This document shows, piece by piece, positions 1 to 13,155 of a stretch of 64,000 nucleotides of DNA. The number at the start of each line of letters is the position of its first letter. The stretch's first letter is position 1. This DNA comes from Rhynochetos jubatus. Taxonomy: Eukaryota > Chordata > Aves > Eurypygiformes > Rhynochetidae. Position numbers and translations under genes: made by a program. The notes below the pieces were generated by a model. That model had not been told where the DNA came from and ran no database searches. It worked only from the letters and a program-made list of their open reading frames with translations. Where the stretch lies: the NCBI GenBank assembly GCA_027574665.1, contig CM050651.1:8185501-8249500 (forward strand), read 5' to 3'.

Positions 1-3000
1 CTGTAGCTAGGTCATTAGAGCTCTTACATAGGGGATAAAGTGGGAAGACCTGAAATGCAGTCCTCACTCTAAGGACAATTCAGATAGAGTGAGGGCTACA
101 CACTGAATGCATAAACCATCCTCGAACCAGAGAGATTCCCCTTCCCAGATCATAAAGAGTTTTCTGAATTTCAGGCTCTGGATATAGACAGAATGTAGAG
201 ACCCTGATTTCTTTTAAATTCATGTCCACATCTGTGTGTTTTGTGGTATCAGGACTTGTGAATTTAAAGAACTGAAGGGCCCATGCAGGGTTTGGGTTTT
301 TTTTTTCCTCTGAATTTAAAGACACCCAAAAAAAAGTAAATCTGAAAGGTATAAACTATCCTACCTGTTTTCCTTTTCCTTATCTCCTTTATTTTAAGGA
401 GAAAAAAATTTTAAAAATGGCTACTTAAGTGCCACTTAAGTTGCCATTCTGTTGACTATTTGTCTTCATCTCCAGATATTCATTGACCACTATAACTATT
501 CAGTTATGCATTCATTGTGAAAACATGCACACCTAGCAACCAGGAGTACATGAGCAGCTCTTGGGCTCGGGCTGTTGTGTAGTGCACAAATCGTAGCTGG
601 TTTTAATGGTTTGAGAAATATTACAGGATCATACACTTCCAAACTGCTATAGGTGTCAGATATATATGACCATGTCTGCATTTTGCAAAATGTAATTGCA
701 CTCCAGGCATTTATCTTTTACTGTGCTTTGATTGTTTAATGTTACTCTAAGCTAAAACTTTTCCCACCACTCAAAACAATCCAGCTTTGCATTTTTATTG
801 GGTGCTATCTGAATAAATGGCTATGAAAAAAATTTTTTGAAAGATTATGTGATTCTTTTTTGGAGCTCTGCGGGCTAGAGATTTTTATTTTTTATTTTTG
901 GAAGTATTAATTTAATTTATTAGTTGTGAAACTTCTGGGCTAGAGACAGAAGAAAATAAATCCTTCATTCTCTCCCTGGAACATGTGCAGCGTGCCCTCT
1001 GGACCACCCTCAGCCACGGCTTTTCGGTAGCAAGTGTGGAGCCTGTACTTCCTCTGTCTCATCAAGGTCATCTCCTCAAAAGCAAGGAGGGTGGCAGCTG
1101 AAGTAGTTTTCTGGTGCTGGTCGGACTGGGGAGAGCTGAGAAGCCCACTAAGCACTGAGTGTCCTACCTCACTACTACCTGGCTTGGCAGTGCTGTTGGC
1201 AGAGGGCAGGAGGGCTCACCTCTCCCAAAGCAAGCTCAGTTCAGATACCGTTTCTGCTAAGAGCCCTCCTTGCGAGCCTGTCCTCATTGTACAAGGACAT
1301 ATATTGCTTGAGGAAAGCAGAACCTGTAAGCAAGGGGACCAGGACCAGCTGGGACTTTGGTACTCCTGGGTAGGAGGAAATTCCGACCCGGAGGCAGTAG
1401 TGCGCACTTTTGCAGTGGTGTCCCATGACTCCAGTGGAAGGTGCTCTGACAAAGCCTACGGATGCTGTTTCCCCTGTGCAGAAGACTAAGGCTTTGCTTG
1501 AAGTTCAGAAAAACCTGCTTTAAGATTACATCTCTACTTGGTATTTGTCCTCCAGAACTTTTCCATAGCATCCTCCAAACTGGGCACCTTACATATGGCC
1601 AGCTTTCTGTGAGCGAGAGAAAGGAGGGCAGAAAGATGGACTAGTGCAGGCAGAATTGAAAACAAGACAAGCTGGGTTTTCACAGATTTCCAGCCTGATC
1701 TGTTTGCTGTGGTAAATTGCCTTCCCCTGTTCTGCAGTGAGTTGTTAATACTCTGACTGCTGTTTAAAGTGTATCTGGATCCCCGTGGAAGCAGATAAGA
1801 GCTGCACGTGTTGTGGGCCTCCATACAGCCCTGGGAGTTTGAAGGAGATGAAAAATGGGAGAAGAAAAATGAAGTAAATATTTTAAGATACCTAAGGAAA
1901 AGAATAGTAGCTTTTCCCATTGAGTCGTACATCAATACAGACGCCTTTCCTCAGGGAAGGAAACGTTGAATGAGAAAGGAATGAGGTATAACTTTAATCA
2001 GGTACTTCATGCTAACAGTACCTAGTCTGAGATGAACATTAGTAAGGGTTTGGCACCCTTTGCGGGTACCTGAGGCACAAGGCTAAGCAACGTGCCCAAA
2101 CCATGTAACAGCAGCCTGCTGGCACTCTCCTCTTTATTATTCCCTGATGAGACAATCCGAGAGAGAAGTAGAGAGGGAGAAAGGAGAGTTTCTTGGCCAT
2201 ACCGGCCTCTCTGCAGAAACACCCCAGTTCAGTCTCCTTCAGCTAAATGAACCAGAGTCTGGCTGTGCAGGCTCCTCCGGCGCACTGGTTTTCGGAGGTG
2301 ACCTGGGGACACAGCATGCTCCGTTGCCAGCATGCGGGGTAGGAGCTCCTCAGAAATGCCTGGCACTCTCCCCTGGCATGCACAGACTTTCCCAGTGGTT
2401 GTTACCTGTCTTCGTTGGAAAAACAGGTGTCGTAAGGAGCTCCAGGGTGCTAGGAGTGCATGAGCCAAGTTTCCCTCATGGCCTTTAAATGAGGTTAAAG
2501 ATGTAAAGGTGGCCCCTCCAACTAAATAAAACACTATCTTAAATAGTCCTGCAAAATACATTTGAAAATGGCAATATTTTTAGTCAGAACCTGTCAAACC
2601 ATCAGTACTTTCACATTTGAGTACAGGAAAGAGCTCAAGTCACAGGGAGGGGACCAGCGTGGTGTGAGACGAGTGGACTTGACACCAGGAACATCAGAAT
2701 CTGTCCTGGGAAATGGCTTGAAGATGCTCCTCCCCACTCCCTTCCCTGGCATAAACCCCTCTTACTGTAACTGGGTCAAGTAAATAGCGTGGCATTCAGG
2801 GGAAGCATGGATGAGGGATGGACTTCAGCTGACTGTGAAACCTTTTGTTCCATTAGTACCTGAGGAGCAGTATCGGGGGGAAAAACTCCAGACATCCAGG
2901 AGTGTGCTACCCAAGCTAAATTGACTGGAAACAACAGTCAAAAGCGGTTGTTTCATAGTCCCTTGGTCTTTGCAATGGATTAACGGACCAAACATCAAGA

Positions 3001-4400
3001 GTTGGTCTTGGTGATATATTTATCCTGGTGGTTATAACAGCAGTTGCAGTTTCGTATCTGAAGATGTAGTTTGCTATAAAAAATACCATGAAAGCAGTAT
3101 AACGCCACGTGTTTAGTCGATAGGTGGTATAGACCAAAGTATAAATATGTCTCAAAAGGTATAAAAGCAGGGAATAGAGGGGAAAGGAGTTGCTGTTGGA
3201 GCCACAGCTTCTAAATACAGTGCAGCGTGCAGAAGAAAACTTTAAAAGTCTGCCAAACTCTCAATTTAGGAGAGTCCCAGAGCATGTCCATGCCTGTACA
3301 TCTTGTATATGTGCACCACGATGGGATAAGAAAAGCATGCCCAAATAGCACGCTTATGGTTAGCTCTGTGGAGCTGACTTGCAGCATTATCCAGAGGCAG
3401 ACCTGTGGTCTGTTTCTCTGTTAAAATTATTTCCTTGTCATATATCTGCACTGCTGTATTACTTTCCTCGTCCTGCCCAGTGCAGAAGAACGATAGCACC
3501 TAACGTCGTGTCTGGGCTGCGTAGATGGATCACACAAGTAGGGCCCCTCTTCCAAAAAAACATAGGAGTTGGTAAATTACTGGGTATGTCTGAAGGTTTC
3601 CTGGTTGTCTTCTGCAGGTGTAAATAAGAAATAACCCCGCAGATCTTACCATATTACATGCAAAGTTCAATCAATATGTAGTACTGGCATAGAGTTTATC
3701 AAGCGACAGCCAGCGTGTAGCAGTAGGTATGCACCATCCTGGTCAACAGTGCATTTAAAACCCCTCTCCTCTGTTAGCGAAGCCAGTGCACACGAAAATG
3801 GGGTGACCTACGCATGCGTCACAAAATGTGCTGTTTGTAACTTGGTTTCTTCTTAATTTCTGTTCTGAACATTGCTTGTTGTCATGCTGTTCTGAATCCT
3901 CTAAGTGACTTTGAGGCTGTAATGTGTTCAACACAGCCATTTGCTGGTTTGGATTTAAATTTACCTTATCCCACACCGTTTAAGCTACAACAAACACTGA
4001 CAGCCAGCGGTCATGGAGAGAAAATGGGAATGGTTTGAAATCATTTCTCCCATAAAGTATAAAGAGAAGATATGAGGGAAAAGAACTCATTAAGATGAAA
4101 TGCTACATTCAGAGCAATGTAAATTAAATATGGTGCTTACGTGCTGGTTGTGGATAAGGAGCAAAGCAGACTACTTTGTAACAACATTTATTTCTCCTGA
4201 AATGGGGCGGAAAGGTGCTGTAGCATGCAGGTGCAAGAGCTGCACTGAAGGTATTGCCTCTTTGGTACGCAGCTCTTTCTTCTCCACTGCCTGAGAGATG
4301 CGGGTGCGTAGCAATGTTATTCCTTCCAATGTAGACATCTGGGCATGACCCTGGCAGAAGTAAGGGACATGTGGCCTCACAGTGGTTAAAATATCAAAAT
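1..4400. other. Intergenic unique DNA, no gene seen
   Basis: AT-leaning sequence with only short open frames on both strands (the longest is about 151 codons, near 1,034-1,489 on the plus strand). None has a recognisable domain, codon bias or good flanking splice sites. There are short homopolymer runs (T near 300, A/T near 820-900) but no recognisable transposon. It could hold regulatory elements or a non-coding RNA that inspection cannot reveal. Confidence 0.6.
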
Positions 4401-4810
4401 TATTTTAGGTTGGCAGGGATTTCTCCAGCTCACTTGGTCCAACCTCCTGCTCAAAGTAAGGCCAACGTGGAAGTTAGGTCAGGTCACTAAGGACCTGTCC
4501 AGAAGAGTTTTGAAAGTGTCCAAGGACAGAGATCCCACATCCTCTTTGAAGGACCCCTTCTACTGCTTGATCACCACCAGTGTGACAGTTGTTCTCCTGG
4601 CATCCAGTTCGAATTGCCCTTGCTGGACCATGACCCACCCTTGCTTCCTCTCCTTTTGTGGTGCACACTGGAGAAAAGACTGGCTACATATTTTCTATAG
4701 CCTTCCCATTGGGAATCTGAAGACATTCATTAAGTCCCCACGTAGCCTTTTTTGTCTCCGGACTGAAGTAAGACCCATCCCCTTCCCATTCCAGTTGCTC
4801 CACAGTGTGC
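4401..4810 (-). mobile_element. CR1 LINE 3' fragment, degenerate
   Basis: Read on the plus strand, this follows the reverse complement of a CR1 3' end. It has 'ggttggcagggatttctcc', then 'ggtccaacctcctgctcaaag', a 'gaccTGTCCAgaagagttttgaaagtgtccaaggac' type block, and a later block like the antisense of the CR1 C-terminal coding region ('tctgaagacattcattaagtcc', 'cttttttgtctccggactgaa'). The element is therefore inserted in minus orientation with its 3' end near 4,401. Many mismatches suggest an old subfamily rather than the younger type seen at 12.2 and 53.0 kb. The 5' end fades near 4,810. No working open frame remains. Confidence 0.8.
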
Positions 4811-6724
4811 GATTGGGAAGGTGTGAGCTGTAGTGACATCTGGGATCAGACCGCAGGCACAGCTTACAGCACTAGTCTAGGCAGATCGTGCCAGCTGCTA
4901 GCAGACCTGAGACAATCTCCTTTCTCTTCTTCTTTTCTTCTTATCCTTTACCGAGTCTAGTCCAGCTCACCGTGCCAGTCACCACATGCAGGAGGGACCA
5001 GTGACTTCTCCCTGTGCAACCAGGAGCCAGATGATGAGTTCCCATAGACAGGAAACTCAGACTGAAGGAGTAACGCTTACTATGACCAACAAAAAGCATT
5101 TAAACATGGGCTTTGCTGCAAAAACGACTGCTCGCTTGTCACCAGCTTTTGAAAAGAGGGTTCATCAGAATCAAGCGCACTTTTTTTAGAGATACACAGG
5201 AGTGAAGTCTTCAAGAATTTTGAAATAACATCTCTTTGCTGCAAATTACCTCTAAGGAAAATGAGCCATTAATTACGTTTGCTTTCCTAATACTGACTTC
5301 ACTATGCAAAGCGAAAAATATGTTGTCAATTTTGAATAAGCCTTCTTACGGTAAATATGCTGCTTTTTTTTGAACAGACCATTTGGGGAAACTGGGAATG
5401 AGAATGTTTCCCCCTGTCCCGTCATCTGCCCTTCCCCACCCCCAGCACCAATATCTCAGTGCCTACACCCTATGTAGAGACAGGACCAGGCTGTAAGCTG
5501 GTTTTGCACTTTTTTGGCCTTCAGACTATAGCTGGGCTGCCTTAAGTTATGTCAAAAACTCCAGTCCCCAGAGACGAGAAGTATGACTGAGGCTTATGGG
5601 GCTGCACAGAAGTTTCATCTACTTTTTTTCTTTTACTGTCTGCACCTTTCCATGAGGAAGGGAGGACTGATGGGGAGGCTGGGTTCATCCCCTTGTCAAA
5701 GAGGGAGCCTCGAGAGCTGGCCCTGGCAGAGCTCCCATGGGGCTCAGTGCTGCTGCAGTGTGCAGAGCGGGCTTAACGGAGCCTTGGATCAGGCTGGATG
5801 TGTGCTCACACAGACCTCAACATTTGCTTTTAATAGAAAAATCATTTTGGGACTCTGCAAATGCTTGGGGTTTATTTTAAGTGCACAGTAACAAGGATTC
5901 TTCTGAAGTTCTAGTCACATAAGGATTCATAACACAGTGCATTAAAGCATATACGTTGAAACACTCAGAGGAGAACTGCCCTTACCAAAGGACTCTCAGC
6001 TCTGTAATACACCATGCAAGGGTAGCTTTCAGCGGCTCAGCAACATCACCACTGAGGTAACTGCCTGCCCACTTCTTTGCTAGCGTAAAACCAGCTATGG
6101 GCACTCCCTTGCCTCGCTCTGCAGGCAGCGCTGCTCAGCCACCCCTCAAATACCACCCCATCCTCCCCTTAGATGACATCGTTTACTTGGGAATTGCTCA
6201 AGTGATGGCTCCGAGGCTCTCCCTCTGCCCTGACCCTCCCAGCTGTCCCACAGAGACACAGAAAGCTGGAGAGAATGAGAGAGATTTGGAGTGATTTGGT
6301 GAAATGCTGATTATTAGGCTCTATTCCTAGATGCTCTGTGGCTTTACTACATGTATTTGTTGTTAACTTTCAACATAGGCTTATTACAGAGAAACTGGAT
6401 GCCTTGAGGGCTATATTTGGAATTGCTGAAGCAAGAAAATTCTAAAATTGCAGTTGCAGCCTAGTGAAACATTGAATTTGCTCTCTAATTAAAATTTCTC
6501 GTATAAACTTGAGCTACTTCAGCATGCAGAGCGTTTTTCCCATCTCTGCCTAATGTTTATACATTCAGCCTCTGTGGAAGAGGAAGACAATTTTCTTTTC
6601 TGAGACCACCCCCATTTTAATTGCAGTATGGGTTTTTTCAGCTTTAGTCTGTGTCAGCAAAATTACTTTGCTGTTTCCACTTCCAGTTGTTATACATTTT
6701 CTGTTGTGTATGGGATTAAGGTGT
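4811..6724. other. Intergenic unique DNA, no gene seen
   Basis: Mixed composition with a somewhat GC-richer patch near 5,400-5,800. Open frames are short and unconvincing. I recognise no repeat family, RNA gene or exon here. Confidence 0.55.
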
Positions 6725-6826
6725 TTATATATATATATTAAGGAGATTATATATATATGTGTGTATGTATTGTATGCACCGTATGCATTTATATATATAT
6801 ACACATATATATGTATACATGTATGT
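6725..6826. repeat. TA/TG-rich microsatellite
   Basis: Interrupted runs of alternating TA with TG/CA steps, in three blocks: (TA)n near 6,725-6,738, TA-TG near 6,748-6,770, and TA-CA near 6,789-6,826. The purine-pyrimidine alternation makes it an easily melted and polymorphic tract. A short T-rich run (about 6,891-6,912) follows 65 bases later. Confidence 0.9.
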
Positions 6827-9392
6827 CGAGCTCACATTATTTATAAATTATATGAAGACCACACCTGGACAATGGAGAAACAATCTATTTTTTCTTCTTT
6901 TTTTTTTTTTTTGTCCAAAAAGGGATTTGTGCTCGCTGTGAACTCCTTCCCTGTGTGCAGCTGCAGTGCCTTCTGCAACAGAATAATGACATGCTTCTCC
7001 AATAGTGATGCCACAATGGTGATTCGCATCTATTTATATTTGATCTTGTCTCCTGTCGCCGGTGTCAGACGTTAGCTCACCCTTCCCCCTCCTCTTTTAG
7101 TTTGCTTCAGTGCTGATTATTCCTCAAATGGCAATGTGAAGCTGTGTGCAGCACGATAGCAGACGGAATTAAAGGGCTTAATGAACCGCGTATGCCGCTA
7201 AGGGCTTCCTTTGCTGCGGCATGAAGCAAAAACCCTAGCAGGTCAATTAAAAAATTTCTGTTCTAGAAAAATTACAGGAAGGGTATTTTGAGGGAGGAAA
7301 GGAAAGATATAAGAGGGGAATATATGACCTCAGGCTTCAGTCTGAAGAAGCAAAATGAAATGCTCAGGTTATTTTATGGACGTCTACAGCTGTAGGTTAG
7401 GGATGCACACCGAGGCCGTCGGGTATGCTTCTGGCTGAAGTAGCAAAATAAAGTAGATGTTGTTTCTAAATAAATTCTTTCTGAACAGTGAGGCATACCC
7501 AGAAAATAAACATGAGGTTTTTGAAATAAGAACTGCAGAAAGACTTTAAGGGTGTTGTGCATTCAGCATAGTACATCCTCTGGGTATTATTTGAGCTGCT
7601 CTGGTTAAAGGAGCCCTGACATGAAGAAAGCTGATAAACCGCACCCTTTCTGCCACATCACACCTCTGTTTGCGGGTGGTGTATGTCCTCCCTCCCCAGA
7701 ATGGTTACAGAGAGTCATGTTATAGGTAGGCTTGCAACATTTATTTATCATTTCAATTCTGCATGCAGAAATACATTATCAAAATGACTTTTTCAAAATC
7801 ACTCATTTGCATGTTTTTCATACATCCTTTCTGGTGACTGCTGTTTCTCTGTGAACTGTCAGATTTGGGAGACTGAGAGACTCTTGCTTTCAGATTATTT
7901 ATCTGTCGCTAAATGGCACCCTGACGCTTACGGAGGTGTGTCTGGAGGTAATACCTAGAAACACTTGTCTCCAACAGTATCGTCTGAACTCTGACTCCTC
8001 AGGAGATGCCCCTGGCTGTGAAATTTCACATGGTTCCCAATCCATGACGGATGATAGCTGATCCTGATCCTAGGCTGGACAGGAGCACAAGCATTTCTGA
8101 AACATCTCATGTCCAGGTTCAGGTCTAGAAACATTTGTGTAGATAGTCAAGGATTCTTTGGTGACCTCGGCACTAGAATAGCTTCACTGCTCTGATTTCC
8201 CAACAAAGCAAACAAGACTCAGTTCTATTTAAACCAATCTCAATTTACTCAGGCTTCTTCTGGGCCTGTAAGAACAAAATGACTCTTTTACCAGAGAGAA
8301 GAGAGTGGAAAACACCAGTATGATTGTTTTCATAAATAATGAAAGAAATATCTCCATCCCGTACTCAGCATATACTGAGTTTATATATATAAATATATAA
8401 AACCTATATAAACTGAGGTTTGTATTTGAAAGAGCAGAATATTCAGTCGCTGAATTCACCGCTATAGGAGTCCTATACAGTCTGCCACAGACACAAAAAT
8501 GCAGCCAGCACACACAGGAGGTGATGCAGAGGAAACAGATAAACCAGAAGAAGTTATTTTTTACTGCCATTAATATTACAAGAGACTGTGACAAAGGGAG
8601 CAGCTTCAGTATTCAGTAGTGTTGTCATTAACGCTAGCAAAATAGTATCTAATGAGATATGTCACATCAAGAATAATGCAAAATGAAGGCAAGAACAGAC
8701 ATCTTAATAAGACAACCACAGCATCAATTATAAAAAAAAAAATATTATTGTTCTGAGGTTCTGAACAAAATCTTGACTTAATACAAATAGCCAATACTTC
8801 CTTGACTTCATGTTTCAGTCTTTTAGTTGCACAAGAGCATAAACATTTCCAAAAGGAAGAGGTATTTTACTAAGACAGCAAAACAAGAGGCTGAGAATAT
8901 ATATTCACAAAACCACACTCATTTACTTCCTGCCGTGATTGGGATGATAACTTGCTCTATCAAAGACGCTTTATGAAATGTTTGACTGCGAAGAACAGAA
9001 AGAGACCGTGATTCCCATAATCTCTTACCTGATCTCTGGTAAAGGGGCTGTCCAAAAAATTTAGATGCTAACTTGAACAAATGGCATCAAAACCACCTGC
9101 ATATGTTTACTTTCTGTGAATGTGGAGAGATAATGTAATCTGAATATTTTAAAAGTCCAAAATGTCCCCGGAAATTCTGCCAAATGGAGTCTGGCAAACA
9201 TTTGACCTAGAAAAATTGACAAGTAAATAGTGTCTCCTTCCCTGCTTTGTGTACTTTCTATGATGTACTTGAACAACTTTTTGTTGAAATTACTAAAATA
9301 AAGTGGACTCCACAAGGTAACAGGCTTTACTGGTGCTCTAAGCATTTTCTAAAAAGACCTGGATCTCTGCTAGAAGCTGTGTATTTCTTTGA
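6827..9392. other. Intergenic DNA, no gene seen
   Basis: AT-leaning unique sequence. It contains a strong inverted repeat at 7,192-7,222 and a TATA/AAAT-rich patch near 8,379-8,410. The minus-strand open frame of 121 codons at 8,229-8,594 has no family resemblance that I recognise and crosses the AT-rich patch, so it is probably chance. Confidence 0.55.
7192..7222. repeat. Inverted repeat, 7-bp perfect arms
   Basis: ATGCCGC at 7,192-7,198 is matched by its exact reverse complement GCGGCAT at 7,216-7,222, with a 17-base loop. The surrounding 7,080-7,260 is unlike its neighbours: it carries CpG-containing words among AT-rich TTAAT motifs, and no transposon is recognisable. It may be part of a regulatory element or a small RNA hairpin, but the arms are too short for a typical microRNA precursor. 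Confidence 0.5.
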
Positions 9393-9443
9393 GATCAATC
9401 AATCCATCTGTTCATCTATCGATCCATCGATCGATGCATGATT
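9393..9443. repeat. Imperfect (ATCN)n microsatellite
   Basis: A run of tetranucleotide-like units (atcaatcaatccatctgttc, then atccatcgatcgatgcatg). It is interrupted and therefore probably of low instability. A T9-C10 homopolymer junction lies nearby at 9,524-9,542. Confidence 0.7.
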
Positions 9444-9543
9444 GTAAACCAACTTTTGATAACAGAAGCATGTAATATTCCTTTATTTCCTGCTACCTTT
9501 CTGAAAGATTATACTCCCAATGCTTTTTTTTTCCCCCCCCCCA

Positions 9544-12216
9544 ATCACTTGTGGTAATAAATTTATTTAATATCACTAGGGTACAGGAAAAATACAGTAT
9601 CCTATTGGATAATCTCAATTACATAACTCAAGTATTAGTTTGGCTGTAAAGAACTGAATATTCACGGTAGATTTTTTCATGAACAATCTATTGATTAAAA
9701 GATCAAGATAGTCAACTATGAGTATTGATTTACAGACTATCTGTGAACAAACAGACAAGACTAAAGATGTTTATCTCTTGGATGACTTGCTGATCTCTAG
9801 TAATCTGTATTCTTACTGTCTAACAAAACAGCTTTAAGGACTACTTGGTAATTTCAGGCAGCTCTATTGTAAGAATATCAACTGATGATGTACTCTGCAC
9901 AGCATGAAAATCATAATACGTAATAAATAGAGCACTTTCAAAATAATAGGAAAACAACTGCTTCTGAATGAAGTAGTCCCTCCCCCAGGCTCTCATTTCT
10001 AAGATGAATTAGCATTTATTAGCATAAGCATTTGTGGTGGCCACTCAATTGGATCAGGAAACTGATCTGGATTAAAATTAACTTGACAAGACAAACAAAC
10101 AGTAGTTGCTTTCAACATGGATTTTAAGGATTATCTTCATTTCTCCCTGGTGACGATGCCCTGCTTTAATCTCCTGAAAAGCACCATCTTACCTACTTTG
10201 AAGAAACTTTCTGATTTTGATTCAGAAATAGAACAGAACTTTCTAAATCTGTTCGTGCAGAGGAGAGTTATTATTTCAGCCAAAATATGTTCAGATTTCA
10301 AAAGCTGATATTTTTTCTTTAAGAGGAAGGGTCATTAAGGAAAAGCAGGCATTCTGAAAACAGCAGTAAATCTTGTTTTCCATCCCCAAAACTCCTAGGT
10401 GGAAAATTTTCCAGCAGCTTTAGCATAGATCTTCCCACTACTCCTGTTTCAGCACAGCATGAAGAAAATGCAACAGAACATAACTATTTGGCTTTTGGCG
10501 TGCACAGAGATCCCCATGCACATATGTTCATTGTACCTGAATGTTGAGGTATCTCCTAAATGTGAAGTCTGCCAGGTAGTACAAGAGCACTAGAAACCCA
10601 GTGACTCGGATAACTTCTGGTGGACGAAAAACATCGCACAGGCAAGGCAGGGACTAACTGAGCTCCTCCACCTCTGTCTTTGTGGTCATCTCTTCTCATT
10701 TTGGATATCGTTAAGCCACTATGGTGTCTCAAAGCTTACTCATCAAATTATATCCAAGGTCTAATGAAACCACTTCCATTGTTGCTAAGACCTTAAGCTT
10801 TTAACCTTGTAGGAATGGCTTTTCCATAACTCTGCAGACCTAAAACTCCAGTATACTGCAATTTTCTAAGGCTCTGCCCAACGTGGGGGAATTGCCTGGA
10901 CAGATGAGATCTACTTACATCACCTCAGCTTGGCTCTAGCAGAGGGTGGCAGCCAGACGGAAGGGGTTATAGCTCAACCTCTATCTATCCTTCACAGCTT
11001 CTCACTGTGTGCAGTCCCTGAAGATGCAATCAGGTAAGCCCAATTTACAACAGCCCCAAGGCAGTGCATCATTATTCCAGAGGCCACCCTCAACTCCCGA
11101 CACTCCTGAAATGAGAAAGGCAAAAAGGTAGCAATCAGATATCTTTTCCTTTTCACTCATGCTTAACAAATCTCAGCTGGAGATTAATTATCCCTATGTA
11201 ATTATGCTAAGTTCTGAAGTAATGATCATGTAGACAGGAGACACTAAAGTGAAAATAATCCATAACTATATTTTTATTTAAACCCCTGATTCATAAAAAG
11301 GCTATAAATAACATTAAAGGAATCAGTACTGATAGAGCACTAATGTCTAAGTAACAAAGTCTCCATTTGGTATTAGTTTCTGTGAATTTCTTCCTGTAGA
11401 TAGATTTGAGGGTGGCTTGTCTTTATTAATTTTTTCTCTTGTCTGGAAGCTAGATTTCATATACTTTGAAATATAAATAGTAATGAGGTCATAAAAACTG
11501 CTGAAATGAATGAGAGTTGGAGAAAGAGATAAGGAGACAATTCAGACTGATAAGCAAGTTAGTGATTTCAACTGGGCTAGACAATGATAGCCCGTTAAAA
11601 AAAGCATTCCTGAAAATCTGCAGTAGTCTTTCAGCTCAAAATCAGGTCACTGTAGTCTGTAGTCAGAAATTACTGTCAGAGAGACAGATGATGAAAATGA
11701 AGCTCAGCAGAATTGTTGCCAACACAAAGCCATTGCAGAGAATAAATCACAGCAATGGGAGGCAGAAGAGAACTGTTATGTCATCTGCTCCATGTCCCCG
11801 CAGTGGAGGGATGTGTCTGTTAGTGCCTTTTTTTTAGTTTGTGCCCATCTTAAATGACCCCTAGGAACAATGACTTCCAACACTTGTCTTGCAAGTCTAC
11901 CTATGATCAGTCAAAGTTTCCCAGTAGGAAATGCTCATTTCTGCATAGTCAATTTTTGGTAAAATTCAGTTTGTTAGCCACAAATATATTCTGTTTTATT
12001 ATCCAGAGTATTACAAACTTAAGTTTTGCATGGCCTATATGCAGCTATGAAAACGTTCCTTAGAGACATTTTGGCAAATTATATTCTGCTTCTACACTTG
12101 ATTTTAAATCCAAGTGAAAGAAAATCTTGGCCCCATATTATAGAACTTGATTCCTACAAATGACATGCCAGGGTCTTTTCTAACTGTTCAACTGAGTAAA
12201 AAGAAACTGCCTGTCA
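9544..12216. other. Intergenic DNA, no gene seen
   Basis: AT-rich unique DNA with short open frames only. I recognise no repeat or exon. A potentially regulatory AT-rich stretch at about 9,590-9,800 has repeated GATTAA/TTGATT words, but nothing decisive. Confidence 0.5.
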
Positions 12217-13155
12217 GCATCTTTGTCAGCGACGTGGATGGTGGGATCAAGTGCCCCTCAGCAAGTTTGCCAACAACACCAAGCTGCGTGGTGCGGTCGA
12301 CACGCCGGAGGGAAGGGATGCCATCCCGAGGGACCTGGACAGGCTGGAGAGGTGGGCCTGGGCCAACCTCATGGAGTCCAACAAGGCCAAGGGCAAGGTC
12401 CTGCACCTGGGTCAGGGCAATCCCAGCACAAGGACAGGCTGGGTGGAGAATGGATCGAGGGCAGCCCTGAGAAGAAGGACCTGGGGGTACTGGGGGGTGA
12501 AAAGCTGGACATGAGCCAGTAGCCCAGAAGGGCTGGAAGCCCAGAAGGCAAATCATATCCTGGGCTGTATCAGGAGAAACGTGGCCAGCAGGTCGAGGGA
12601 GGTGATTCTGCCCCTCTACTCTGCTCTGTTGAGACACCGCCTGCAGTGCTGCATCCAGGTGTGGAGCCCCCAACATAAGAAGGCTATCGACCAGTTGGAG
12701 TGAGTCCAGAGGAGGCCACAAAGATGCTCAGAGGGCTGGAGCCCCTCTGCTGTGGGGACAGGCTGGGAGAGTTGGGCTTGTTCAGCCTGGAGAAGAGAAG
12801 GCTCCGGGAGACCTTATCGCACCTTCCAGTGCCTGAAGGGGCTACAAGAAAGCTGAAGGGGGACTTTTTAGAAGGGCCTGTAGCGACAGGACAAGGGGTA
12901 ATGGGTTTAAACTGAAAGCGGGGAGATTTAGATTAGATATCAGGAAGAAGTTCTTCCTGGAGAGGGTGGTGAGGCACTGGGACAGGTTGCCCAGAGAAGC
13001 TGTGGATGCCCCATCCCTGGGAGTGTCCAAGGCCAGGCTGGATGAGGCTTGGAGCAACCTGGGCTAGTGGAGGGTGTCCCTGCCCATGGCAGGGGGGTTG
13101 GAACTAGATGGTCTTTAAGGTCCCTTCCAACCCAAACCATTCTATGATTCTTTGA
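12217..13155 (+). mobile_element. CR1 LINE, 5'-truncated, plus orientation
   Basis: Begins inside the reverse-transcriptase coding region and runs to the CR1 3' terminus at 'cccaaaccattctatgattc'. Broken pieces of the RT C-terminal half can be read: SKFANNTKL (the usual FADD catalytic core motif is FANN here), [20 protein letters not shown], then PLYSAL, and [18 protein letters not shown] near the end. Frameshifts separate them, and a short duplication of 'agcccagaagg' near 12,527-12,548 replaces family sequence. The copy is dead. It is close in sequence to the copies at 53.0, 40.1 and 61.8 kb and appears to belong to the same, comparatively young subfamily. Confidence 0.95.

Noticed and set aside
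1034..1489. 151-codon open frame as an exon
   Set aside because: It is overlapped by open frames on the other strand, with no recognisable motif or convincing splice sites.
12188..12721. 177-codon minus-strand open frame, with similar antisense frames at 40.1 and 53.2-53.7 kb
   Set aside because: They are the antisense of CR1 reverse-transcriptase sequence and occur in every copy of this subfamily.
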